Below are positions 35,976-47,461 of a stretch of 64,000 nucleotides of DNA, piece after piece. Each line of letters opens with the position of its first letter. The first letter of the stretch is position 1. The notes under the pieces were generated by a model. It saw only the letters and a list, made by a program, of their open reading frames with translations, was not told the origin of the DNA and made no database searches. A program made the position numbers and the translations under genes. This DNA is from Skeletonema tropicum (Eukaryota > Bacillariophyta > Thalassiosirophyceae > Thalassiosirales > Thalassiosiraceae), in assembly GCA_037178625.1 (NCBI GenBank), contig CM074134.1:3162001-3226000 (forward strand), given 5' to 3'.

Positions 35976-37071
35976 TTACTTCGTCACATCCAAGATAAGT
36001 TCTTTTCCACTCTCCTCAACAGCATCACGTAATGCATTCAATTTACTTTTGATACTCTCACTACCATCAGCATCACCAGAAGTATCAATGATATACTTTG
36101 TTATACCCATCTGCAGACATTCCTCAAGCTGATCACCACTGACTGATGGTACCACCAAACGTGATTTTATAGTTGATCCTGGTACATCCAAGTAAGATAA
36201 CTCTTCACATAATTGTACCAATTCATCGTCATATGATGTCAGTGGAGTATCGTCATCATTGTCCATCCTAATGGGAGCCAACAAAATGTTGGATATTTTA
36301 CCCCCAAACTCAGATGTAGTATCAATTAAGCTAGCAACTTGTGCCGCTACAAGCATTGGATCGTCATCCAATAGATATTTTGGATTGAATATTCCAATGG
36401 ATGTTTGTATACCGTCAAAATTAGTCATTACGCTTTGTATATTGCTTGATATGTAGTCACCATCGTTGCTGTATTCAAAGCATAGATTGATATTTGAGGG
36501 TATGATTGTATTATTACGATGTTGCTTCTCTTTCGTCACGACAACAAGGTCATGATATTGTGAAGGTAATAGGTGCAAAAAGACGTTGCTGTTGCTGTTG
36601 CTGTTGCTACCCAATGATTCAATAAATCTAACCATCCCACTATCATCTTGTTGTTGAAGGTAGTTGATGCGGCAGCGAAATTACCGATCCAGCCATACCC
36701 ATCTCTTTTGCTGCTTCCAAAACTGCAGATGATGATGACTGGGACAGGGCAGCAGCACCAGTTGCTGTTACCGTTCTATCAACGTTTCGTAGATATGCAG
36801 TGATTTTACTTTCGTCGTGTATTGTCACGTGCTGACCAGATTGTGAATCATAGTATGTATTAGTGGATCCGTCGGTGCTGAACGTGAATCTCTGAATGCA
36901 GCTGTTGATCATTCGCCTACTTCTTCGTGCATTGCGGTGTATCATCATCGATGATCGACTTAAATGCATTGATGGAGAAAGATACAACATGATGATAAGC
37001 ACTGCGCTTATAGTTAGAGAATGCAGCAATAGCTCGACTACTCTCTCTCTCTCTAGAGATAAGTAGAGCAT
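35976..37071 (-). pseudogene. Frameshifted copy of the 360-residue unknown gene
   Basis: Two frames, 36643-37071 (N-terminal part) and 35976-36635 (C-terminal part), together match the intact block B gene at 50823-51905. One extra base near 36655-36665 (GAAGG where block B has GAAG), plus nearby changes, breaks the frame in the middle. The Ser-Asn hexamer run is 4 repeats here (36585-36608) against 9 in block B. I regard it as a disrupted copy unless it is spliced in an unexpected way. Confidence 0.7.
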
Positions 37072-37156
37072 TATCTACACCTCAAATCATGGAGCGTTGA
37101 GCCTCAACACTGAGCATCTCTGAGCAGAGTGAAAAGTATCTCTTCATAGCAAGATT

Positions 37157-37300
37157 CGGAGAGGTTATTTCTGTGCTACGGTACAATACGTATCACTGGT
37201 ATTGTGAATGAGAAAAGTATCTGTAGATGGCTGAGAAGACTCTTGAGTCGACTGAGAGAGCTATATATTTCTCTGAAGGAGATCTGCCAAGAGAAAGTCA
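37157..37300. repeat. 140-bp dispersed module (GGTTATTTCTGTGCTACGGTA ... ACTCTTGAGTCGACTGA)
   Basis: Also found at about 52037-52175, 59650-59800 and 62147-62280, in each case before a duplicated gene unit. It reads as a moved 5' flanking or leader segment; its role is unknown. Confidence 0.7.
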
Positions 37301-37703
37301 TGCAGGAAGCGTCCTTTCTTGTGTCTGCTGCCACATCTTATCTGGGCGTTGGGCGTTGCAGCGCGCACCTACCCTTCAGCCGTTCAGTGGGCCGACGTCT
37401 CGCAATTTTGTACAATCGTCGTGCATGCCGTATTTTGATACGCAGCGCCACACGCTAGCAAGAAGCCAAAGCACCCAGGGAGATGAGGCGGCCCTCCGAA
37501 GCATGTATTTATCTCAACAAACCGTGGGCAAAGGGACGGTGATAACATCCACCTACATGAACAAAAGTCGAGAATTGTAGAGGAAGTGATGACCAATAAT
37601 TGGACTCAAGAGCAAGAGCAAAAGCCCAGCCCCAGCCCGCCAACCTTGCAACAACCCAAAAGACAAATAAATCAAGCTCAAGCAACAATAGAGAAGAAGA
37701 CTC

Positions 37704-39055
37704 ATGGCATCCGCCAATAGAAGTAGACTTTTGCGGAGAAAAGGTAATAACAGTGTGTCCAACCAAGAGAGTCGGAAGTCAAACACCCAGCAACATGTTC
37801 GACAACAACGCGGTGGGCAAGAGGGAGAAAACGTCAAAAGCAAAAGAGACAAGGCATCTAACTCTAACCCTAACCAAGACAAGGAAAACGCCAGGCTATA
37901 CTTCTTCGAAATTGAAAAAGGTATCACCCATGCCCGCTGTCAAAGACTTTAAATTGGCAAGCAACAAATCTCAGCAGCATGATGATTTGCCAATAGCATT
38001 ACAGTTACAGAAAGAGATGAATGCTCTCATTCAAGAATCACCTAAGCCTGAGCAGCCTTGTCCATCCAATAGCTGGGCCAACAACATTTGTTGGCAAGAA
38101 CGGTAATTCTGTCAACTGCATTCTCATATATGAATTGTTCGAAGAGGCCTTCTTCTTATGTGAGTGTTGTAGAGATGTTTTATGCCAAAGAGAGCTGGAC
38201 GAAGCAAGTGAGATTTCTGTTTCAGTTGACAGAGAGAATGACAGGAAGTATTAATCATAGAATGCCCATCTATGATCCTGTAGCTGCAGAAAATTTTAGA
38301 GAGAAGACAAATGAAGTGATTGAATTCGCAAACGCTTTGGCAAGAAAGAGCTACATTGTCATGTATAAATTGTTCGAACAGGTCATTCTTGCTATGTGGG
38401 TGGAAATGTAGCGAGGTTCTATGCCAAGGAGAGCTTGCGAGAAAGTGAGCATTCTGTCCAAGTCGATAGAGAGAATCACAGAAAGTATGGAAGAGGCCTT
38501 CTTGCTAAGTGAGAAATGTAGTGAGGTTCTAAGCCAAGGAGAGCTGGAAGAAGGTGAGCATTCTGTCCATTCTGCCCAAGGTGATAGAGAGATCACAGAA
38601 AGTATGAATGTCAATATCAATGGAATGCCCAGCTATGATTCGATGACAGACAACTTTAAAGGGAAGACAAAAGAATTGATTGAATTCACAAAAGCTTTGG
38701 AAAGAAGAAAATTTTAGAGAGAAAACAAAAGAAGCGCTTGAATTCACAAAAGCTTTGGAATGAAGAAGAGGCAAAGATACAAAGGGAAGAGACAAAAGTC
38801 ACAGAAGAAGTGGAACAAGAAGAGGTGGATAGACTTAACAAGCTGCTCCCTCAAGCTTTACGGATGCTATTGAATAATGAGCGGAGGCAAGAATTGTTTA
38901 CATCGGACCATATTCGCTCCCTCATCAGACTTCTTGATGAAGATTCATTTGCAAAAAAGAGCACATACAAGAGAGATGATTTGTTAGCAGAGTTGGAAAA
39001 GATAAATGACGAAAATCCTGACCTACTGCAAGTTGCTGCTAGATTGTATTTATAA
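37704..39055 (+). pseudogene. Family C gene, copy C1 (broken)
   Basis: It begins MASANRSRLLRRKGNN and matches C4 (56829-58406) along its length. It has at least three frame breaks: extra bases in GAGGGAGAAAACG near 37823, one near 38060 (CAGCCTTGTCC), and several between 38220 and 38760. Only the last 105 codons (38738-39055: LNKLLPQAL...LLQVAARLYL) are open again. It lacks about 2 bp in CCGCCAATAG relative to C2 and C4, which puts the MASAN start in frame with the body. Confidence 0.7.
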
Positions 39056-39099
39056 CGTAACAGAAAATTTATAGAGTGCCATGTGTCTGGCAGAAGTGG

Positions 39100-39322
39100 C
39101 AAAGGGCGGACCGCCTTTGTTCGGCTGGAGCTGGAGGGTTGTTCCCTCTTGCTCGATGAGGCTCCCGCACCAACTAACTCATCAGAACGCATTAGCGAAG
39201 TGGTTAGAGGGGGAGCCATTGTTGCTGCAAGGGTAGTAGTCGGTGCGGAAACTGGGAATACTTTGGTGTGGTGGGTAACAATGAAGCGGGGAGAAAGGAA
39301 AGGAGGGGATAGGGATACTTAG
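39100..39322 (+). repeat. Dispersed 3'-flank repeat R5, copy 1
   Basis: A segment of about 150-220 bp starting near GCCTTTGTTCGGCTGGAG and ending GGAGGGGATAG. An open frame spells LDEAPAPT.SSERI.EVVRGG..VAARVVVGA.TG in all five copies (others at 41183, 56327, 58432 and 60650), and length changes between copies are multiples of three. Confidence 0.7.
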
Positions 39323-39575
39323 CGTTCAATTATTTTAGACAAAAAACAATGTCAGAAGAGAGAATGTCATGCAGGAAGCGTCCTTTCTTGTGTCTGCTGT
39401 CACATCTGGGCGTTGGCTGGGCGTTGCAGCGCGCACCCTTCAGCCGTTCAGTGGGCCGACGTCTCGCAATTTTGTACAATCGTCGTGCATGCCGTATTTT
39501 GATTCGAATCAGCACAAGAAGCCAAGAACAGGTACACCACTACCTACAACCTACATTTATCTAATGAGATGAGGG

Positions 39576-41157
39576 ATGAACCGCCCTCCGAAGCATGTAT
39601 TTATTACAACAAACCGTGGGCAAAGGGACGGTGATAACATCCACCTACATGAACAAAAGTCGAGAATTGTAGAGGAAGTGATGACCAATAATTGGACTCA
39701 AGAGCAAGAGCAAAAGCCCAGCCCCAGCCCGCCAACCTTGCCCTTGCCCTTGCAACAACCCAAAAGACAAATAAATCAAGCTCAAGCAACAATAGAGAAG
39801 AAGACTCATGGCATCCGCCAATATAGAAGTAGACTTTTGCGGAGAAAAGGTAATAACAGTGTGTCCAACCAAGAGAGTCGGAAGTCAAACACCCAGCAAC
39901 ATGTTCGACAACAACGCGGTGGGCAAGAGGGGAAAACGTCAAAAGCAAAAGAGACAAGGCATCTAACTCTAACCCTAACCAAGACAAGGAAAACGCCAGG
40001 CTATACTTCTTCGAAATTTCAATTGAAAAAGGTATCACCCATGCCCGCTGTCAAAGACTTTAAATTGGCAAGCAACAAATCTCAGCAGCATGATGATTTG
40101 CCAATAGCATTACAGTTACAGAAAGAGATGAATGCTCTCATTCAAGAATCACCTAAGTCTGAGCAGCCTGTCGATCCAACAACTGGGCCAACAACATTTG
40201 TTGGCAAGAACGGTAATTCTGTCAACTGCATTCTCATATATGAATTGTTCGAAGAGGCCTTCTTCTTATGTGAGTGTTGTAGAGATGTTTTATGCCAAAG
40301 AGAGCTGGACGAAGCAAGTGAGATTTCTGTTTCAGTTGACGGAGAAATGACAGGAAGTATTTCTATCTATGATCCTGTAGCTGCAGAAAATTTTAGAGAG
40401 AAGACAAATGAAGTGATTGAATTCGCAAACGCTTTGGCAAGAAAGAGCTACATTGTCATGTATAAATTGTTCGAAAAGGCATTCTTGCTATGTGGGTGTG
40501 GGAAATGTAGATGTAGCGAGGTTCTATGCCAAGGAGAGTTGCGAGAAAGTGAGCATTCTGTCCAAGTCGATAGAGAAATCACAGAAAGTATGGAAGAGGC
40601 CATCTTGCTAAGTGAGAAATGTAGTGAGGTTCTAAGCCAAGGAGAGCTGGAAGAAGGTGAGCATTCTGCCCATTCTGCCCAAGGTGATAGAGAGATCACA
40701 GAAAGTATGAATGTCAATATCAATGGAATGCCCAGCTATGATTCGATGACAGAAAACTTTAAAGGGAAGACAAAAGAATTGATTGAATTCACAAAAGCTT
40801 TGGAAGAAGAAAATTTTAGAGAAAAGAAAAGAAGCGCTTGAATTCACAAAAGCTTTGGAATTGGAAGAAGAGGCACAGATACAAAGGGAAGAGACAAAAG
40901 TCATAGTAGAAGTGGAACAAGAAGAGGTGGATAGACTTAACAAGCTGCTCCCTCAAGCTTTGTGGATGCTATTGAATAATGAGCGGAGGCAAGAATTGTT
41001 TACATCGGACCATATTCGCTCCCTCATCAGACTTCTTGATGAAGATTCATTTGCAAAAAAGAGCACATACAAGAGAGATGATTTGTTAGCAGAGTTGGAA
41101 AAGATAAATGACGAAAATCCTGACCTACTGCAAGTTGCTGCTAGATTGTATTTATAA
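39576..41157 (+). pseudogene. Family C gene, copy C2 (one frameshift)
   Basis: Nearly identical to C4 from the MNRPPKHVF start. A 2-bp loss near 40829 (GAGAAAAGAAAAG where C4 has GAGAGAAAACAAAAG) ends the first frame at 40841 after 421 codons. The last 100 codons, including LNKLLPQALWMLLNN, continue in another frame (to 41157). The three Cys modules and two of the EF-type helical repeats remain in the open part, so a truncated protein is possible. Confidence 0.7.
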
Positions 41158-41182
41158 CGTAACAGAAAATTTATAGAGTGCC

Positions 41183-41369
41183 ATGACCACCTTTGTTCGG
41201 CTGGAGCTGGAGCTGGAGCTGGAGGGTTGTTCCCTCTTCCTCTTGCTCTTGCTCGATGAGGCTCCCGCACCAACTAACTCATCAGAACGCATTGGTGAAG
41301 TGGTTAGAGGGGGGGGCATGGTTGCTGCAAGGGTGGTAGTCGGTGCGGCAACTGGAATCCCACTCAAGC
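41183..41369 (+). repeat. Dispersed 3'-flank repeat R5, copy 2
   Basis: This variant has an expanded CTGGAG hexamer run and extra CTCTTC triplets, both in multiples of three. Block A homology stops at its end. Confidence 0.7.
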
Positions 41370-42034
41370 AGTGCAAATCACATGTGTACCGGGCTGTGAG
41401 TAGCTACAGAAAGAACAAGCCAAATAAACCCATCGAGTTCCGGATTCACTCTGAAGCTTTCGACCAGATCTTTTTACTTATTGCGAATGAAATGACGGCA
41501 ATAGGCAGCATGTCCGAGCTGATTGTGCGACTAAGCATCTTTGTTGCGCTATTTGAAACAGAGTATATACAATGTCCTTTGTTTGATACGAACTCTGAAG
41601 TGCACGCGCATCATGAAACACAACTGGCAGAAACAGTTGCTGCAAAAATGAATACAGTTGCAACAGAAGAGATGGAGAAGATGCTGATTCCAACAGATGA
41701 AGAAATGGATTCTTATATTCAGAGGGAGCTGGATAATGCAAGGGAAGGCAAGCGTATCATTTTTAACAGCCACCTTGACGCTCGTACTGTTATCAATAGA
41801 ATGAAGCAGGATATCAATTTTGGAGTGACATACCTGGAATCAATCGACAGCAGTGCAAAGAAAGGCAAGGTAAAAATTTGTTTGGTCTATTACTGTTACA
41901 GAAGAGAGGCGGACAACACAGTACACGTGTCACCAAGAAAATACGGAAGCTTCTGTGTGGAAGTAGATTTGCCACACATGAGTGGCAAGTTGCGTAATCA
42001 TTCTCTGGCTCAATGCCCTCTCTTGCCACACTAG
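41370..42034 (+). CDS. Unrecognised ORF, 5' end fused to repeat R5
   Basis: An open frame that begins inside R5 (ATG at 41183) continues through unique DNA for about 220 codons (CKSHVYRAVSSYRKNKPN ... GSFCVEVDLPHMSG). The unique part looks like a real helical protein segment, with HETQLAETVAAKMNTVATEE and EEMDSYIQRELDNAREGK. I recognise no domain. It lies just outside the end of block A, so the upstream part of a former gene may have been replaced by the duplication boundary. An intron donor-like GGCAAGGTAAAAA at about 41868 could end an exon. Treat as a partial gene. Confidence 0.4.
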
Positions 42035-42085
42035 CGGCTTTTCATCTTCTCTCTCTCTCATCTCCGTTGCTAAACTAACAGATCT

Positions 42086-42390
42086 AGGGTAGGGGGGAGC
42101 AAGCCCAGAATGATGAATTTTCAAATAGGTTTTATACCAAATACTATTGCATACATGAATTCATATATATCCAATGTAGATATATCCAAAGTTTCGTGCT
42201 ATTTGTTCCATTTCTTCATACCCATTTTGGCACTACATAGGAGCACATTTTTGGCCATTGAGTCATGAATTGAAAGTGATGGATGGCGCCAAATTTCGCT
42301 CCCGCAATTTATTCTATGTAGGAATTGGTACTCAAGGTTGCGCACTCCATCTCCACCTCCTCTTTTAATCTCATTTAGGCTCTGCAAGCT
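42086..42390. repeat. Solo end related to the hAT-like element of block B
   Basis: It starts AGGGTAGGGGGGAGCAAGCCC and shares spaced words with 53667-53930: CCAAAGTTT, ATAGGAGCAC....TTTTGGCCAT, TGGCGCCA and GTAGGAATT.GTA. No matching right end was found. Confidence 0.5.
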
Positions 42391-43167
42391 ACGTGTATCG
42401 AACTACTGGATTAATTATCACTTAGTAGAACTTGAGTTTGCTCATTCGACTCACTACACGTTGGCCTCGTCTCGCTAACTAACGCTCTAGCTTTAATTGA
42501 GTTTTAAACGAGGCCTTCAAACGAATGACAAAAAGATGAATTCCCGGGATCTGAGAAGTGTAAACTTGTAAAAGAGAACTCTTTTACGTGAATGGAAACT
42601 AGTAGAAGTACCTTAAGTGTGTAGCCCTTGCAAACTACATAATGCTTTCTTTCTATCTTTCCCTACAGATAGAGTACCGAAGATACAGCATTGTCTATGT
42701 GTGAAGAATAGAATACGATTACACTTACTCTCTAGGAGGTGTCATGGCGGTGTATTTTTTGCAAAAGGTGGTTCGTACAGTTGCAAGCGAAAACATCTGT
42801 CGGACAAGCAGATACTAAATTCCTACATAAAATTTATTCGTTCTCAGCCATTCCTTTATTATTGACCGACCTCTTACTTACTCCTATGTACATACTTAAG
42901 CCGCGAGCGCCCCAAAAAGCATCTGGATGGAATCTTGCACTTGTCTCTCACAGAACACAGAACAGTCATCAGGATATACAGCTGTTAGCAAATCTTGGCG
43001 GATAATCGCAGAATTTTTATTCCTACGTACAAACGTACTGAAAGCCCCTTAACTGGGGAGCTACTCTACCTCCGTCTTTCTCAATTGCGAACAACAACCG
43101 GACCATGGTAAATAATGCCTCGTATGCCATATTCCACCAAGAGACATAAATGAACATTGTCCTATGT
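42391..43167. other. No gene recognised
   Basis: Only short frames. It contains ATTCCTACGTACAAACGTAC at 43018, a possible left end of the transposase locus: a related word lies inverted near 45230. Confidence 0.4.
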
Positions 43168-45238
43168 TTATTTCTTCTTTGCCGTCGCTTCCACCTTCGT
43201 ATTCTCTCGTTTTACTCTGAGACTAAAGTTGAGCTTCTCTTCCTTCTTGAGCAAATCATTCTTGAAATCAAAGTCTTTTGCGTAGACAGTTTTCATAATG
43301 AAAGATTTGTCAAAGTCAATAGCAGCACGATGACATTTCAAAACCTTCTTCAGCGTTTCAATTCTCTTGTGCGGAATGGGTGCATCCTCACTTGAATTAC
43401 CTTCTGTCTCCTTGGTATTCTTTGCCTCAATCTCCAACATCTTATATGTCTCCATGTAACCTCTTGCCCTGGCACTGAACTTACGAATGAGATAACTTAC
43501 GAATGAGATCCACAGTGAGAACCTCTCTTGAAATACACTTGTCGACCAATGCAAGGAAATCAGCAGTCGTTTTCTTTTGAGCTAATGGATGTCTTCGGTA
43601 GAGAGCTTTGGAGAACCCCCAAGAGTATTCGACGCCCTCACCAGCGTATTCAGCATGATACTTTGTTGTAATCAAGGCTCTTACTCCCAAAGATTCACAA
43701 ACATATTCGAGTTGGCTTTGTTCAGACAAAAAATCTGTGCAGTTTGCAAGCAAATGCCGGAGGGAAAGCTCAGGAACCAAGTTACCCTCATCATCATACT
43801 TCATCACTTGGTAGCTGCCCTTTCTGAAGGTTGCTATATCGATCCAGCCACGTTCATACGCAATCTGCAGAAGTCCCTTACCCTTGCCCTCCCATCCATA
43901 TATCATTTTGGTGGTAGGTGTTATTTTGATATCGATACTAGACGCTTGCGCCATTTTTGCTAGCTCAGCATGTGTCATCTTCCATAACCTTATTTCTCCT
44001 TCCTTTTTCCCCCACTCGGTGTCCATCAGCTCCGATATCAGCTCTTTCTTCACCTTATGTCGCTCTTTCCTCTTGTCTTCTGGTATTTCAACCTCTCGGT
44101 CGTGCCGTTGTCTTTCACGTTCCTCTGCTGTCAGCCAAAATGGGCCGACATCTTCACTGGTGAAGTTCATCGTTTGTTCTTGACCGATAGTCACCATTGC
44201 TGGATTGGATGCATCGTAGTATGGCCCGACAAATCCCTCCTGCCGTTCAATTTTGGTGTTCCTAGCTTGCGATGGTGTCGAGTGCCAATTCTTGTTCATT
44301 TCCTTTGCATCAAGACCGTCAACACGCTTCTTTGCATGACCACTGCTCGAATCAAAAAGAAAGACATATTCATACTCATCTCCGAGTATAACTTTTACGC
44401 AATCTATTATATCTTCCGTTTGCAGGATCGTGTGGTTCCCTGTCCAGTACCCGTTCTTCCCGTATGCAAACTTAAGAATCCCAGGTGACGATTCAAGTGG
44501 TTGCTTTTTTGTGTTACCATTTACGGCAATTGCCGCTGCCTTGTCGAAGTATTCTTGATTGGCTCTAGCAGCATTAATCTCCTTCAGCTGATCTTCGGTG
44601 ATAGGAATGCCCCAACCCAATTCTCTTGATTGAAACGCAGATATCATGATACCAGCACTATTTCTGTGCACAATAACTCTGCTGCGCGTATTGGTTCGTT
44701 GGGCACTTTCTCTCCCTTTCCAAAGTAGTAATAGTGCACCATCCGGCGTAATGACGAATTGAATGGACATGATGTTGTGAAATTTTTGTGGTATATCTTG
44801 TGTACATTGCTGCTGTTGAAAGGTCCGGCTGCCTTGTTCAGACGCTGCACGAGTTTGTTCCGTAAGGTATTGTCTTTATCTACATTCGTATAGTGTCTGT
44901 GCAATATCTCTACCAACGACTGGTCGCAAATCCACCTGCCGCGATATGTGTCACTTTTACTGATGAGCCGTGTGAAAAGGTATTCAAAAAGTGTATTACC
45001 ATCGTTCATGATTACAATCTTTAGTCAACCTAATTGGCTATTTTGGATCTAGACATGCAAGAGAGGTTAATTTATCCTTTTGGTTGAGTAAATATTCAAC
45101 TTGTTGTGCGTAGTACGCTCCGGCATTTGGCCATGGTTGGCATCTTTTTGCGCGGAGTGGCTCTTGTTGAGGGGTGAGTTGGGAGAAATCGGCCCAATGG
45201 GTTTTTATAAGACTCACTACGTCATTTGTACCTAACAT
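43168..45238 (-). pseudogene. DDE transposase gene, broken by frameshifts
   Basis: Four minus-strand pieces read in order: 45038-45238, 44644-45009, 43481-44770 (429 codons) and 43168-43554. The 429-codon part has GTMISAF-like GIMISAFQSRELGWG at 40-54, then VFLFDSSSGHAKK with a probable catalytic Asp140, and KYHAEYAGEGVEYSWG with a probable Glu381, followed by KKTTADFLALVDKCISREVL. This order matches the DDE superfamily of Tc1/mariner-pogo type, with a D..H then NxIExxWG layout, although the usual ELN before the Glu is changed. An exact 16-bp tandem duplication at 43478-43509 shifts the frame so that translation stops at LSHS instead of running into FSARARGYMETYKM. The join near 44775-44800 also needs a frame change or an intron. 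Confidence 0.7.
43478..43509. repeat. 16-bp perfect tandem duplication in the transposase gene
   Basis: AACTTACGAATGAGAT occurs twice back to back. Removing one copy restores the frame across the break. Confidence 0.95.
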
Positions 45239-45892
45239 ACGTAGGAATTCGAAACTTGAACGGCTATCCGAAAATCCGTGAAAACAGCTGTATCATACCT
45301 GCAGGCTTTTCTACTCTCTTTCTCTTAATATCGTACTCTATTACTTACTAGAAGCTCCATTGTCGTGCATGTCAGAATTGTCGTACACTTGTCATTATAG
45401 ACTTAATTGTCATGGTCATGGACTTACTTGTCATGGACTTGTTGGTGGTGCAGTGTATTTAGTAGAGGACTGGGTTCGATCTGGTATACGACAATGACGG
45501 AAAAGTTGCATGAACTGATTGGGATAAAGACCAAAGAAGTTGTTGCAATCATGTCGGCTGATTTCATCAATTCTGCGGTTTCGTTCGGATTGGAACCGAT
45601 GTCTTCGACGAACAAAGATAGATAGCATATGGACGCTACCGAGCTATGTACTTTGGATCCTCCCGATGGAAAAGATATGCCTTGTACGCTGGCCCACGCC
45701 CACGAAACGCCAACAAAAATAAAAAGTGCTGGTAAGAGCGGGTAATAAAAGTTGTCCGGGTACATAAATTACTAGTGTCTCCAAAAGCTGTCAGAAAGAG
45801 ATGATTCTTTAAATATATTACTTGCTGGGATAGTAATAAAAGTTGCCGGAATAAAAAATTCTAGATTAAAAAGTGCCGAAAGGATTCTAAAT
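45239..45892. other. Spacer before block B; weak ORF only
   Basis: A 113-codon minus frame (45424-45765) with a hydrophobic start (LLPALFIFVGVSWAWA) and a 72-codon plus frame overlap here; neither is recognisable. Near 45720-45860 a GTAATAAAAGTTG.C.GG word repeats twice. Confidence 0.35.
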
Positions 45893-46686
45893 CACTACTC
45901 ATTGTCTTGATACGACCATTAGAAGGAAAGATATGGACGGAAATGATGTAATTTGGACCGATTGGAGTAGTGCGGAGGACGTATCGCATTGGACTACATA
46001 CAACCTCTTGAAGCGTAGGTACAATGACAGAACCAGAAGCGACAATAATATTCAATATTTTACAATTGGTACATCATCGTAATGCTGCTACAATAGACGC
46101 TATTCATCATCGTCATTGCATTACTATCTTTATCTACATCGAACATTATTATTTGGTTGATTGTCATTTTCATACACTCTTGTCTTGTAATATTGCGATT
46201 GTTGATTCAGAGCTCGATTATCATCCTCATCTTCTTCCTCTTCATCGTCATCATCTTGTAAGGAATTACGATTAATGCTGTCATTGCGATTGTTTCTATT
46301 GCTGCTGTGCCCCTCAGATAGGTGCTTCCAAAACTGCAGATGATGATGACTGGGACAGGGCAGCAGCACCAGTTCTTACCGTTCTATCAACGTTTCGTAG
46401 ATATGCAGTGATTTTACTTTCGTCGTGTATTGTCACGTTCTGACCAGATATTGTGAATCATAGTATGTATTAGTGGACCTGTCGGTACTGAACGTGAATC
46501 TTTGAATGCAGCTGTTGATCATTCGCCTACTTCTTGGTGCATTGCGGTGTATCATCATCGGTGATCGGCTTTGATGCATTGATGGAGAAAGACACAACAT
46601 GATGATAAGCACTGCGCTTATATACAGTTACAGAATGCAGCAATAGCTCAGCTACTCACCTCACTCTAGAGATAAGTAGAGCATTA
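45893..46686 (-). pseudogene. Chimeric fragment, block B copy
   Basis: Same MORN-gene/360-residue-gene fusion as 29402-30250. It is shorter by a few small deletions (for example CTTATGG near 45933) and ends at the 512-bp MITE. Confidence 0.7.
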
Positions 46687-47198
46687 TAAGCCCAGACAGT
46701 CTCCGTTCCCGCCACCAATTCGTCGGCCGGGCCCATTTTTTAGAGACCTCCACCATGGCGGCCGCCTGACTAGCCCATAACTTTAATTTTTACTATAACG
46801 GAGATATATGCTAAACCAATGATGCAGACCTGTAGAGTATACTTATGAGATCATATGGTATCCAAGAATCGTACTTATATCTTATTTTCTCGCCGAGATA
46901 TGCATTTTGGGGTTTACTATGGGCATGCCTGCCAAATTTGTCCATCAGTAAAGTTAGACAAGCTCATAGTAAACCCCAAAATGCATATCTCGGCGAGAAA
47001 ATAAGATATTACTACGATTCTTTGATACCATATGCTCTCCTAAACATACTCTACAGGTAAGTATCAATGGTATAGTATATATCTGCTTCATAATAAAAGT
47101 TATCGAGAATAAAATATAGGGGCTTATTAGGCGGCCGTCATGGTGGAGGTCTAAAAAAAATGGGCCCGGCCGACGGATTTGAGGTCTGTCTGGACTTA
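46687..47198. mobile_element. 512-bp hairpin MITE flanked by TTA
   Basis: The ends read TAAGCCCAGACAG and, inverted, TAAGTCCAGACAG, with a shared inner block CGTCGGCCGGGCCCATTTTTT. TTA lies directly outside each end. The middle is itself a near-perfect palindrome: 46829-46921 pairs with 46965-47056 around a loop of about 43 bases. Block A has the same site without the element (30194-30210), apart from TCTA missing next to the right TTA in block B. No coding capacity. Confidence 0.88.
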
Positions 47199-47461
47199 TT
47201 ACACATCAAATCATGGAGTGTTGAGCACTGATCTGAGCATCTGAGTATTGATAAGTCCAGAAGGACTTGGACCGACGACCGCGCCGCACCGACTAGAGCC
47301 ACCGACGAGAACAAAAAGATGGAGAGACGTCAATGTAGGTATGACGTGGTATGACAACAAAGAGTCCTATCGCCTACTTATCGTAGGTACCCGAGCGAGA
47401 GACGTCAGTTGGCGCCATTAATAATTACTTAATTTGCAGAAAGTATCTTTCTAAACCCCTT

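Larger units (their letters stand above)
29402..41369. repeat. Segmental duplication, block A
   Basis: Matches 45893-58615 (block B) in the same order and orientation. After removing the 3.77-kb insertion here and the 0.51-, 1.62- and 2.35-kb insertions in block B, both copies are about 8.2 kb. Content: chimeric fragment, isochorismatase-like gene, 360-residue unknown gene, two family C genes. The match ends at CAACTGGAATCCCACT. Confidence 0.9.

Noticed and set aside
39500..39515. GATTCGAATC word as a tRNA B box
   Set aside because: No A box, acceptor stem or cloverleaf could be built around it.
39961..39981. Telomere-like CTAACTCTAACCCTAACC
   Set aside because: It lies inside the family C coding frame (Thr-Leu repeats), is under 20 bases long, and is repeated only because the gene is duplicated.
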